A DNA stretch of 64,000 nt, taken from the NCBI RefSeq assembly GCF_000189635.1, contig NW_002476407.1:248001-312000 (forward strand), written 5' to 3'. The DNA is from Tetrahymena thermophila SB210 (taxonomy: Eukaryota; Ciliophora; Oligohymenophorea; Hymenostomatida; Tetrahymenidae). Numbering within the stretch: position 1 is the stretch's first letter; every line of letters starts with the position of its first letter. Positions 1 to 11,763 of the stretch are shown here, piece by piece. The notes below the pieces were generated by a model, which was not told the origin of the DNA, ran no database searches, and worked only from the letters and a program-made list of their open reading frames with translations. A program made the translations under genes and the position numbers.

Positions 1-1
1 T

Positions 2-3000
2 ATTAAAGCACTAAAAGAAGGCACGACCCATAGGCATTTAAGTACACTAGGTGAATTTTAAGAAAATCAATAATAATTTAATGATACTTTGAATTATCTT
101 GGCAGTTTAACATTGAATAAAAAGATTAGAAGTGTTCACTTGAAGATAGAGGATGATTTAAATAGGACTTCTTAAAGCTTGCTAAAAGTAGAATAAAGAA
201 AGCTTACTACTATATCTGGGCAATCGATTGTTTCTTCAAAATATTAAAAAACAGATTCTTCTAGTAATAAACCTTAATAGGTTGCCTCTCCTAAATGTGT
301 CCCAAAAAATTTTTCAGAATAAGTTTAAAATTTTGATGATTAACAATTCAAAGATGCAGATGTAATTTTGAAAGAGAAATTAAAAAATTTCTAGTGGGAT
401 TATCAAAATGAAAGAACTTTCCAAAGTTATAAAAAGAATGCTAAAAAAACTTTTGTAGGATTAGATAGCATGAATAGATGGTAATAGATTGGTATGCAAC
501 CAATAATTTAAAAGCTAGGATTAGAGGAAAAGCTAGATTTATATAGAGAGCAACTGTAAGAAAAATATTAAAGAGGAGAAAATTTAAAAGAAAGTGAAAA
601 AATATTTATCATCAATACTAGCTAACTCCTTATAAGCAATATTGACAAAGAATATTTTTAAGGTATGCTAGACTTCATTTGTGAAGAAGATATTTTAAAA
701 TTAGAGCAAATTATAGCTGAAAATATTATTTTAAAATATGAAACCATAGCCTAATATCTAAAAAATCAAAGAAATTAATACCTTCAAGAAAAAGCTGATG
801 CTTCGGCTAATAAAATAGAAAAATCTAATGTCACTAATATTTATAATAAAATTAAAGATGAATAAAAAATAAAATATAGATAAAAGGAGTTAAAAGATAA
901 TGTTGAATAGATAAAAAGAAGACTTGAAAGGAAGTTTGAATCAATATAGTTTTATGAAAAATTACGCAAAAATCTTTATGTTTAGCACTTTGTAAATTAA
1001 CTGAAAAAGGCTATCGCTTATAAAGAACTAGGTTAAAAGAAATTTGTTAAAGAAGAATCATATTACAAAAACTTTGCAAAAAGAAATTATCCTTCAAAGA
1101 AAGAGAAAGTCCTTTTCACAATTACTAATAATGAGGAAGAAATCCCAATAACAACTAAAGAGTCATAAAAAATATATCACCCAACCTCTAAGGTAAGATT
1201 TATTTAAAAACTTTATGATAATTAATTTGCTTAATTTTTGCAATTTTAAAATCTTTAAAAAAATATTTTAATTTATTTTAAAAAGTTGTTGTTAGGGTTG
1301 AATAACTTAGCTAAAATTGAAGAAGCTTAAAAAAGTGGTAGAAATAGAAATTACTTAATTGATATGCCACCTAAGTAATAGAAGTAGTTGGAAATGTAAC
1401 GTGCAACTTATGAGTAATTTACAAATAGACTTTAAGATTGTAAAAAATTAGAAAACTTTTAAGCTAAATTTACAGAATATTACAGTAATGGACCTATTGA
1501 TTCCAGAGATTTAAAGAATAAAAATTTACAGGTTGAGAAAAAAAAAGATTTAACAGCAGATGGAAGCTAATAAGAAGTTAAATTTAAGAAACCTCATTTA
1601 TGGATAACTAGAGAAATAGAAGAGAAATGTGCTATTATTATTTAAAAATGGGTGAGAAGGTTTCTGTAATAAAAAAAATATAATTATGAGCTTTAGTAAA
1701 TAAAAGATTCATAGGAAAAGAAGATGTTTACCATTTTAAAATAGTGGAAAGACTCTAAAGAGTTAATGAATTTTATAAAAAACCACACTCTTCAAGTAGC
1801 CAGATAAAAAAAGTTAACTTTAAATAAAAACTAAATAAAAAATGCCACATTTCAATCTCAATCTTAACCTAATAGTCCTCGAAGCAACACTTCTTCTGTA
1901 AGCATGATTAATAATAATTAAAATGTCAAAGAAAAATAAAAAGAAAAGTTAGGAGGTAATGTTTTTGTCAAGAGTCATAGAAAATAAGTATCAGAATATA
2001 CATTTAATCAGATCAATTAAAATGCAAATCAGCACTTAGACAGATCAGATTCTATTTCTTCCATTAATTCTAAATAATCCAAGCATAGTTATCTCGGAAG
2101 TGCTACATCAACAAGAATTGGAGGAACTATTACCCATGATTTTTCTATTTATGGCTTGCATGGATATAATGCTACAAAAAAGAAATCAATTAAATCAACT
2201 GATGATTCAATTAATTAAATTACTCATGGAAGATCTGTTTCTGATTTCCAAAGCCCCAAATCAGCACTCTTTTACTCTAAATAATTCTTCCCTGCTTCCA
2301 CTGCAGTGATGAGCAATTATTTAGGAGAAAGCTAGCATAATAATCTTACTGTGAAAGAATTAAAAGAGCAGATAGACGAAGATGTAAATATGGAAAATGA
2401 ATAACTTTAATGTGATGAATAATTTAAGAATAATAAATAAATGCTGTAATAATAACTAATAGATCAGTAAAAAAATATTCCAATTCAACTCTAAAGAAAG
2501 GTCTCTTTAACAGCCAACTAGCTCAAACACTAAATAAATAAGATTAAAAGTGGAGTTAAAGATTTTTCTAAAAAAAGAGAAGAACTTTTACTGAAACAAA
2601 AAAAATTATTTTATGCAGTAAAACAAGGAAACATTTAAATAATTAAAAATTCTGGCTTTGTTTACTATCCCCATGACGTAAATACAATTGACGATAAAGG
2701 AAATTGCCCCTTATATTATGCAACAAAAAGAGGTAATGAAGAGCTTATAGATTTCCTTTTGAGATAAGGAGCTGATGTTAACATACGATGTTAAGAAGGC
2801 AATACACCTGTACATTTAGCTTTTTCATTGGGAAATGAAAAAGTAATTATGAGCTTTTTAGACAAGGGAGGTGATCTAAACTGCATCAATAATATAGGTC
2901 AAACACCTTTAGCTTTTGCTCCTATTAAATTGCTTAAATTAATTGGTTTAGATAAAGGAATCACAAATATAGAACCATAAAAAATAGGATAAAGAATAGA

Positions 3001-3376
3001 TTTTGACAATAACAAGATATTTATAGAAACACATAATATAATTGATACAAGCAATCATGTTAAAGAAGCTAATTCAAATATTACTATTGTAAAAAAGAGA
3101 AAAGAAAAACAAGCACATGAAGAAATTCCTGAAAAAGACCTCTACTTCTAATTCATTCCAACAAATTCTACTTTAGACTTAAATAATTATGATAAATTTG
3201 CATAAGGGATCAAAATATTATAAAAATCGCCAAAGACAGGTAATGCTTTTAATTAAATATAAAGTTTTGTGGAACCACAACAAAGATAACAAAAAAAAGA
3301 GGAAAATGAATTTCATTTAGAGTTTACACCAAAACCAGAATTAATTCACACTTAAGCAGTAGAAAATGGCATTTGA
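2..3376 (+). CDS. Ankyrin-repeat protein with long Gln-rich coiled N-terminal region (5' end outside window)
   Basis: Open in one frame from the window edge to a TGA at 3374-3376 when TAA/TAG are glutamine. One intron fits at 1193-1285 (GTAAGA...AAAAG, 93 nt, phase 0). The first ~800 residues are charged, Lys/Glu/Gln-rich and look coiled-coil or disordered. From about 2610 to 2960 there are roughly three ankyrin repeats: GNCPLYYATKRGNEELIDFL, then GNTPVHLAFSLGNEKVIMSF, then a weaker GQTPLAFAPIKLLKLIGL. Consensus features visible are the G-x-TPLHxA-like turn and the helix pair. After the repeats a Lys/Glu-rich tail runs to the stop. Ankyrin repeats bind other proteins; nothing here tells the partner. 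The start codon lies upstream of base 1, so the N-terminal domain is unknown. Confidence 0.8.
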
Positions 3377-4235
3377 ATAATAAACTTAATAAATTACAAT
3401 TTATTTTTAATTTTAATTCTAAAAAAAATAATAGATTATAAAAAAATATTAATTTTCAAAATTTATATATTTTAATTTATAAAAATTATGACAATAATTC
3501 AAAAACGTGCTGAGTTTTTTTATTTGATTTTAATAGATTAATATTTAAGGTATTTACTACAAAATTTTATTTTTTAATTTGTTAAAAAAAGTCAAAACAT
3601 AATATGTAATTTGTATCCAGTAAATCCAGTAAATTATTTCTAATATTAGTAAATAAATAAAGTTTAAAATTTTTGCTTGGAACACATATTATTATTCGCA
3701 AACCTATGAGCAAACATTTTATTATATGAAACATTGTTTAAATACAAAATATTTTACTTAATTTAATTAATCTATTTAGTACCTTTATTTAAATAAAGTA
3801 ATCAAATAATTTAATTATTTGTGGAACAAATTTTATAATTACTCATAAAAAAATTGAACAATCAATCTTTTTTCACAAATTTACTTGAAAATTCTTTTTA
3901 ATTCTCCTTAAATATTTTTATTTTTGTGGATTTTTTTTATTTTTTTACTCTTTTTATCAAATTTCACTTCGTCTATTAAAAAAAAATTGTTTTGTAAGTT
4001 AAATTTTACTCTTGAGATATCAAATATTATTATCGTAATTAAATAAATGCTAGTCATCGTAATGATTTTAAATAGAAAGTTATCTTATATTATCCAATAG
4101 TATTAAATAATTAAATTTTCTGAAAATTTTGCTAAACCAAACATTTTAATTATATAATTAAGAAAAGAGAAACTATTATTAGCTTTCAAAAGTATCAATA
4201 AAATTTAGATAATAATAGATATAAGAATAATATCT
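3377..4235. other. Intergenic spacer between two + strand genes
   Basis: About 860 nt of very AT-rich sequence with long T and A runs. It should hold the 3' UTR of the ankyrin gene and the promoter of the next gene. No RNA gene, repeat family or conserved motif was recognised. Confidence 0.6.
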
Positions 4236-6304
4236 ATGTCATAGTATGAAGAAGATTCTGCATTACCCTTTGCAGAAATAGAAGAAAATCCAATAAACTC
4301 AAATAATATTTATGGCAGCAAAAAAAAGAACAGTTAGAATAAAGATGAGCTGAAAAATAGCTCAAGCTTGAAATAAAACCTTGATAATTAACAAACAAAT
4401 TAATAAAAAAAGTAAAATGTTTAAAGCTAAAACCCATAGTAAGTAGTAGCGGCACATGAGTAAAAAAGATATAAAAGAAATAGTTCAGAAATTAGTGGTA
4501 CTGCTTTGCCAAGGATAAATGGGGGTAATCATTTATCTTAAGAGAAAGTTTAAAAAAAAGATCAATAAAATGTAGGAATTAATGAAACCAATAGTACTAT
4601 GGTTTAAAATAAAAAAAATTATAATTTAAATGGAAATTTTTAAGTTCCAAGCAAGAATTATAACATGTCATAAAAAGGAGGAAGTGGAATCACCAGCTTG
4701 TCATTTTCAAACATCAATTTATTGTCTTAAAATATGTAAATAAATAGTGCAAAGTTTTAAAAAAAACTTTATTAACAGATCTCCTCATCATCATAATTGC
4801 AGTAAGGATTGACTTTTACATAACGTGTAGATAATTTAGCATTCCCAATCAGTAACTATTAAATGGCTATAAATAACAGTGATTTTTCAATAAATAGGAT
4901 GTCATAAAAGAATTTCAGATAAACCACTTAAAATTTTAATGATTAGATAAGGAGAAGTACTATGACGAATAGCTCAGAAGTTAATGAAACTTTTGGAATA
5001 GTGCAGCTAATGGAAAATAATCAAAATAATATTCCTATAGTAAAGAGTCATTTAAAGGAATAAACTCACGAAATACATAAATTAATAACTCCCAATGCAT
5101 ACAAAGCATTAAAAATGAAATAAATAAATAGTATTAATGGAGGAAAAGAAGGAGATATTAAGTATCATTAATCAAGTATAATAAATAAGTGTTTTTCTCC
5201 AGAAAAGTAGAGATACTCAAATTAAAATATAGATGAAAAAAGTAATTAATATTCAATTTATTGTTGGTCTTTTTTTTATTCAATCAATAATTCTATAATT
5301 TTTCTTGGCTTATAATTTACATACTATGATACACACATATATTGATTCATTTTTCAAAGAAAATACATTATTATCTTTTATTTTAACAGCAGGATACGAT
5401 TTCAAAGAAGAAGGATTTGAAAACAGAGACTTTAAAACTCTCTCTGATATTATGGAAAATTAACCAAATTAAAGCAATAAAGAGACTATCTAAGAATAAA
5501 TAGAGAAGCTAAAAACTCAAATCCCAAAATTAATGTCAACTTAGAAAAATAAAAAAAATGGATTTTCAGTAACTTCTTTATAAGAATTGTATGAGCATCA
5601 GTTTGTGAATAATACCTAAAATATAGATAAGTTAAATAGCCAATTATAACTTTAATTGCCTTAAATAAATGTATAAACTATAGATTCAGAAGGCTTTAAT
5701 AGTTCCAAAGGAAAATTATCTTAGTTAGATAAGTATTAAGTGGGAAATAGTTAATTTAATAACCAAATAAATATTAGCTAATTTAATTAAAATGTTGAAA
5801 ACACGTTAAATGAAAGCGCATTAATTAATTAAGAAAAAGTATCAATTATAAAAGAAATGAACCAAAAAAGTAGTAATAAGACTAATTTCTATGGTTAGTT
5901 CATAAGTCGTTGTTTAGAATAATCTTAGTTAGATAGTAATTTATATCATTTATTTTCTTATATTTCTAAACCTTAATAAAAAAACTATAGTGCTCAATAC
6001 TCCGCTTAAAAATTTGAAAAAGAAAGAACTTTTTGAAACAGATTTAGAGAAGATTAAGGTGTCTTCACAGCTTTTAGATATTATAGATAAGTAAATATTT
6101 TAAGAAAATGACTAAGCAGATTAAATGGAATCCTAATTCGCTTAAAATGACTAAGATTCTTCGTCAAATTAATCACAAAGGTAATTAAGAAAAAAAGGAG
6201 TTTTAACACAAAAATAAAAAGATAAACTTTTTTAAGTTTTAGCAGATACAGATAAGATAGTTGTTCATACCTCATAGAATAAAGTAATAATTTTAAAGTT
6301 TTGA
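4236..6304 (+). CDS. Asn/Gln/Ser-rich protein of unknown function
   Basis: ATG at 4236 opens a frame (MSQYEEDSALPFAEIEENP...) that is strongly Asn/Gln/Ser-rich with no recognisable fold. Two introns are forced by frame changes: 5242-5389 (GTAATT...AACAG, 148 nt, phase 1) and 5936-5990 (GTAATT...CTATAG, 55 nt, phase 1). With both removed the frame runs to TGA at 6302-6304, giving 621 residues. The last ~100 residues (ELFETDLEKIKVSSQLLDII and onward) look more ordered and helical. Odd point: a phase-0 donor at 6284 could splice to a strong acceptor ending at 6782, right before the next gene's ATG and in its frame. This may therefore be the 5' half of the gene at 6789-10865. The function is not recognised. 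Confidence 0.65.
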
Positions 6305-6788
6305 ACATATTTTCATAATTCAGAAGAAAATTTCATCTTGAATGAATTAATTTATTTGGTTAGAATCTTAATTTGGAAATTTATATTCTATCTATTCTCA
6401 TAAATTAAGCACATCTTAATAAATTTTTTCAAAATAAATTTCTCAAAAATTTGTTTCAAAATTTACCTCAATCTTAAATTAAGGTTAGCATTTATGATTG
6501 AAAAAATGCGGTATTTTATAATAATATATTTAAACTTATAAATGTTTAAACTAATACATTTAAGATAAAGAATATACTTAGTTTTTCTCAATTTATTAAA
6601 TTCAATTTCTAATAATAACAATATCTTACCAAATCCACATAGGAACTAACCAAAATTCGTTATTTTTTTATTTTTGACAGTAATTTATAAAATTCAAATT
6701 ATTTTTAGTATTTAAAGTAAATTCAGTTTTATTTATAAATTATAGTAATTAATTTTTGTTCTTAATTCTTTTTTTATCTTAGGATTTG
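6305..6788. other. Spacer or long intron ending in a strong 3' splice site
   Basis: 484 nt, extremely AT-rich. Its last bases (TTCTTTTTTTATCTTAG, ending at 6782) are a textbook pyrimidine-rich acceptor, seven bases upstream of the ATG at 6789. Either an intron in a 5' UTR ends here, or a ~499-nt intron (6284-6782) joins the flanking coding regions. No other feature was seen. Confidence 0.5.
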
Positions 6789-9700
6789 ATGGTACCAAGT
6801 GAGAGAAAAGATGTAGTTAGATTGGCATAATGGTTAGAAGAAATGCTTGAAAAAATTTATAATATAAAAGATTAAGACTTTTATGAGTATTTTGAAAATA
6901 TTTAACTTGTTTGCAGTGCTTGTATGAGTGAAATTATCAGATAAATAAGCGTTTCTCTATAGGAAAGAGGAAATCTGGTTAAAAGGGTTTGGGAAAGCTT
7001 TCTTAATCTAATGAAGCAAGCTTTTGAGCAGTTGACATAAGAGAAAATAGAAAATGAAAAAAATTTAAAAGATGAAATAAAATAAATACATAAAATGTAT
7101 CTCAAAAAATTAGACGAATATTTGCCAGAAATAGAAAAATAAAAAAAAAAATTAGAGTAATAAGAAACACAAAATAAAAGAGTTGTTTTAGAATTCAGAT
7201 ACTTGAGAAAAAAAGATACTAAATTAGAGAAATATCTAAAATTAGCAAAGAAAGATTTACGTTAACTTGAAGAAGATTATGCAAGACTAGATTAAGACTA
7301 TTAAAAGTTTAAGTTATCTTATGAAAAACAAGAATAATATTACTAATAAGCATTAAAGAATTAAAAATAAGTGCAAAAAAGTTCTGGTATTTCTTTCAAT
7401 AAATAAGAGGAGAAAAGTGAAGTAGAATATATGCTAAATGAGCATATTAAAAATTATAATGATATTACTAGCAAAGCAAAATTAGGGTTTGAAAACTTTA
7501 ACGAAAATTACGAAAATTATAATAAGGACATAAAACAGTAAAAGATAAATTTAGCCATTTTTATAAATTTAAATTTTCTTTTTAAAAAATTAATTAAGAC
7601 TCCATGAAAAATATGTGTAAGATGTCAAAAAATTTTAGAAGGGCAACAAAGTTCCAATTGAAGATCTAGATCAATTTGAAGAAAATATTTACAGTAAAAA
7701 GGCAGAAATAGATAAAATTATGCAATTAGATGAAAGAGTCATCGAAGAAATAGAAGGTAATGATGGAATTACTTTGATTATTGGCCATTGTGGTGTTTAA
7801 ACTGGTCCTGATTTATTAAAAATGACTCATTAATCGGTTGATACTTCTTCTTTGACCTCTTTTAAAGAGAGGACAACTTAAACATTTGTTGCATAGATTG
7901 ATGTGAAGGTAATAAATTTAATTATGCTTATTATTAATTTAAAATAAAAAATGTTAAGGAAATATAAACACCTGCAGAATGGATGGCTGTTAATATAGGT
8001 TCTACATCACCAATTAATAATAATGGACACTCAATTAAAGCTTAGAAAGGGTAGAAACCCTCAAAATTTTCTTCTGTTTCTAAATTAAATAGCTAAAATG
8101 AAGTTGAAGATGATGATGAAGAGATTCAAAGGAAAAGGTTAGAAATAGAATAGCAAGAATAAAAGAAGTTAGAGAAAATTAAATAACTTGTTTTTAAAAC
8201 AGAAGATGAAGAAACCTAGGAAAGAGAAAAGTTATAACAACTACCTTTTGTAAAACAATTTTTGATTGATTCTCCTATGTTGTAAAAATCAGGTTTATTA
8301 CTGAATTGGAAAGATTAAAATACATCTTAACAAAATGAATAAGATAATAACCCATCTGATACTTACAGTAACTCTAGTGACGATTAAGATGATCAAATTG
8401 ATGAAAAGGAAAATTAAAATAATGCTGATGGGATTGCTTCTGGAGGAAGTAGTCCAAGAAAAAGTAAAAAAATACATGAATCGCTATCTTAAACGATTTA
8501 AAACAAAGTTGAAAAAGATTTAGAGGATTTACATACCCTTGTTATGAGCAGAACCAGTTATGTGACTTCTTTATGTGAAAAAATAATTAATCATTAGCTG
8601 CTTAAAGAAAATGAAATTGTAACTATTTAAATGATAGAATAATTTATAAATGATAGCAAATAAATAATTCTTGAAGAACACAATAGACTAAAAAGAATTT
8701 GGGAGCGCTCTAAAAAAGGTATTTTAGATTAGGTCAAATCCAAGATCATAATTGCTGAAAAGGATGCAGAGCTTTAAGAAGTAAATTTTAAATTAAATTT
8801 TTGAAATTAATTCGTTTAAAATTTTAATTATTAGGTATAAAATGATAAAGAAATTATAGAACAATAAATTAAGTTCTTTAGAAAAGAAATCAACCTCTTT
8901 GATGATAAAAAAAGCGATTCATCAACTATTATAGAGACAATCAATAAAAAGAAAAATTCATAAAGCTTTAACTCATTAGAGGATATTACTGACGAAGATG
9001 AATTTGAGGAAAGTAATAATAATTTAAGCAGCTAAGATGAGGATGAAATCTCTGAAAAGTCCCAATCAGAATCAACTACTTCATTAAAAAATGATACAGG
9101 CATTTTAAAAACAGAAGGAAGTATTTCAAAGTAAGAATAAAAAAAAAATAAGCTAGATTCTGTGTTGACTTAAAATGTGAATAAATAAAGAAACTCAGTT
9201 TTAAAAAAATCTGTAAATAACTCAAGTGACAAAAGTACAAACGCACTTGTCCCACCATCTCCACTACCTTTATAGAGTTCACCCACAAAAACTAATGCTC
9301 CAATTTTATAAATATAACAAAATTCTATCTAACAAAAGAGAATTAAAAAGAAGCAAACTCTTAATCCTTTAAATAGAGTAAGTATCTCTCTGATAGAGGC
9401 TGTTTAAGGCTCTAAGACATAATAAAAACAAGATGACTCTAGTCCTTTGATAACAGAAAAAAGATTTGCACCAATCTATCAAAAAAAAGATAGTATTTTT
9501 GGCACTTTAACAAATCAACAAGCCATAATGACTTCGTCTAGTATTTTAAGCTCTAGTTAATCTTCATAATCATCATGGCTTAAAACTATATAAATAAATA
9601 ACAAATTGTAATCTACTAACATATCTCCTAATTCCGATTCAGCTGCCATTTTCTTCAATAAATTCGCATTGAAAATTATGGTTAAAGAAATTAGTAAAGC

Positions 9701-10865
9701 AGATAAAAAAACAGTGATTATGAAATAATAAAATGTTCTAAGACATTTACAGAGTATCTATTAAGATAAAATAAAATCAGTAAAAAACTCAGAAGAAGAT
9801 ACTAATGGTGGGTCCCGTACTTTGAATGTAGTCACTTATGATTACTTTTTAAATCAGTTTGGTTTTAAAAAGCTCGCTGAAACTAAGCTTAAACAGTTTT
9901 TAGATAGTTGCATCTACTACAACATTAATTTTAAGATAAGGTAATTTACCAAACTATATGGAATAAATAAGATAATGAATTATGACTTTGAGGACTTTGA
10001 TTTCTTCATTAAAATGATGATTTTCCTTGAAGAAGGCTCTTCATAGTAATAAATATAAGCTAATATTTATCCTATAAATAGAGTTATTGAAGCCTTATTC
10101 AGAAATTTTGAAAATAAAATACCTGCTTCAGAAATGATTAGATTAAAATAAGAATTAGAAAATATGAAGATCCCTGATTCCACAGCTAAGTAGAAAAATA
10201 AATTTGCTATTGACTCCGATCATGCTCTAGACATTTTACTTTAAGCTTTAATTGAGGAGAAAAAATTATGCATTTAAAATCTTTAGAGCGTGTATCTCGC
10301 AGGTGATATTAATTGCGATTAAGTTATTGCATATGATGAATACTTAACTTTATTTAGACATTTTGAGAGTGGCCTATTTAACATCCTCTATGTCACTAAA
10401 TTTTATTATCAAAACTGCGATCTCTTAGATAGATTTACTAATTAAAGAATCATGAGCTTCTAAAAGTTTGCTTTAACATGCGTTTAAGGTGATTTGTTTT
10501 CAAAATAAATTTAAGATGATTACTCAAATAAGATTGAGAATTATGATAGAATAAAAAATATAGATTCCTTAGAAAGACATTGGGAAGATAAAAAGGATGT
10601 AATTAGACTTCGTTTTGTGAAAAATGGGTAATATAAATTATTTTACAGATAAATGATAAAAAGAATTGATGATCATTTTGCTTTGAAAAAAGAGTAAAGA
10701 AATTAATTAGAAAAAAACACTACTTGGTTTGTTTATAGATTACTTGATGATGAAAGCAAAAGAATAATGACCGAATAATTAATAGATTAATTAATTCCTG
10801 AAGAATTCAATATTTTAACTAATTTTGAAATAGATTTAATTAAAAAATTTTGTTTAAATGCATGA
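6789..10865 (+). CDS. Axonemal dynein light chain / AXDND1-like coiled-coil protein with EF-hand loop
   Basis: The frame from ATG 6789 to TGA 10863-10865 gives 1,303 residues after removing introns 7538-7598 (61 nt, phase 2), 7909-7958 (50 nt, phase 0) and 8781-8834 (54 nt, phase 0). The N-terminus VPSERKDVVRLAQWLEEML followed by MSEIIRQISVSLQERGNLV resembles the axonemal p28/AXDND1/TSNAXIP1 family core (DV-x-L...F-x-EIIRQVS...ERG-x-L). It is followed by long coiled coils (residues ~80-250). The middle (~residues 380-950) is acidic and Ser/Asn-rich, probably disordered. The C-terminal ~350 residues are ordered and include a canonical 12-residue EF-hand loop, DINCDQVIAYDE (about residue 1116). 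Family members sit in ciliary axonemes; that location is inferred here. TSNAXIP1-like is the main alternative. The start could lie upstream, because a splice acceptor abuts the ATG. Confidence 0.7.
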
Positions 10866-11763
10866 AATGTAACAAAAATATGATAAACTAGCTATTCATT
10901 TATATTCATGAGTTATAAATTTTATATATAAATAATATTATATTTCTTTCTTTTTGTGTAAATTTTATTTAATATGGATATGCCTTATCATACTTATTTT
11001 TATTAAATTAGAACAAATATCTTTCATAGCTTATAATCTTACAAATATTCTTTTAATTATTATAAAAAGATATATTTGCTTCTTAAATCAAATATAATTT
11101 TTTAAATAAAATTCTTTATTTAATTATTATTATACAAAACTAAAATATTTTTCAATTATATCATATGAAATTTAAATATATTAAAAATTTAGAAAAAAAA
11201 TAATTATTAAATTAATTGGATAAAATTTTACTCTTTAAATATTCCTTAAATAATTAAAAATTAATACTATATATTCTAACTAAATTTGTTTAATTTTAAA
11301 ATTTTACTCCCTCAAAACTTGATAAAATTAATGACAAACTAAAATTAAGTAATTAAAAATAATAATTTTGCTAATTTATTTATAATAAGATTATTAGAAA
11401 TATTTGAGAAGTCTATCTATAAATCTTTAATAAAATCATATACATTTTTAGTTTTTAAAAAAAATTTTCCATTTAAATTATACTCAAAAACTCTAAAAAA
11501 AGTATTATAAATACATACAATAAAACATATGGTATGAAAAATCTGGATAATATCAAATTGCTATATATATTAACAATGATAAATTTGACCTGAATTTTTA
11601 TTTAAAACGTGTTTTTAAATGACAAAACTTTTTCTAATGTTTAAAATGTAAAAAGCATATATTTAAATAAAAAATTATTTTATTACAATTATTTTATTAA
11701 AATAAAATATATGTAAACTCAAAGTTATATATATAATTATTACTTATACTTATTTAAACCAAA
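10866..11763. other. Intergenic spacer between convergent genes
   Basis: About 900 nt between two TGA stops on opposite strands (10865 on +, 11764 on -). It is AT-rich with no ORF, repeat or RNA gene seen and should contain both 3' UTRs. Confidence 0.6.
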
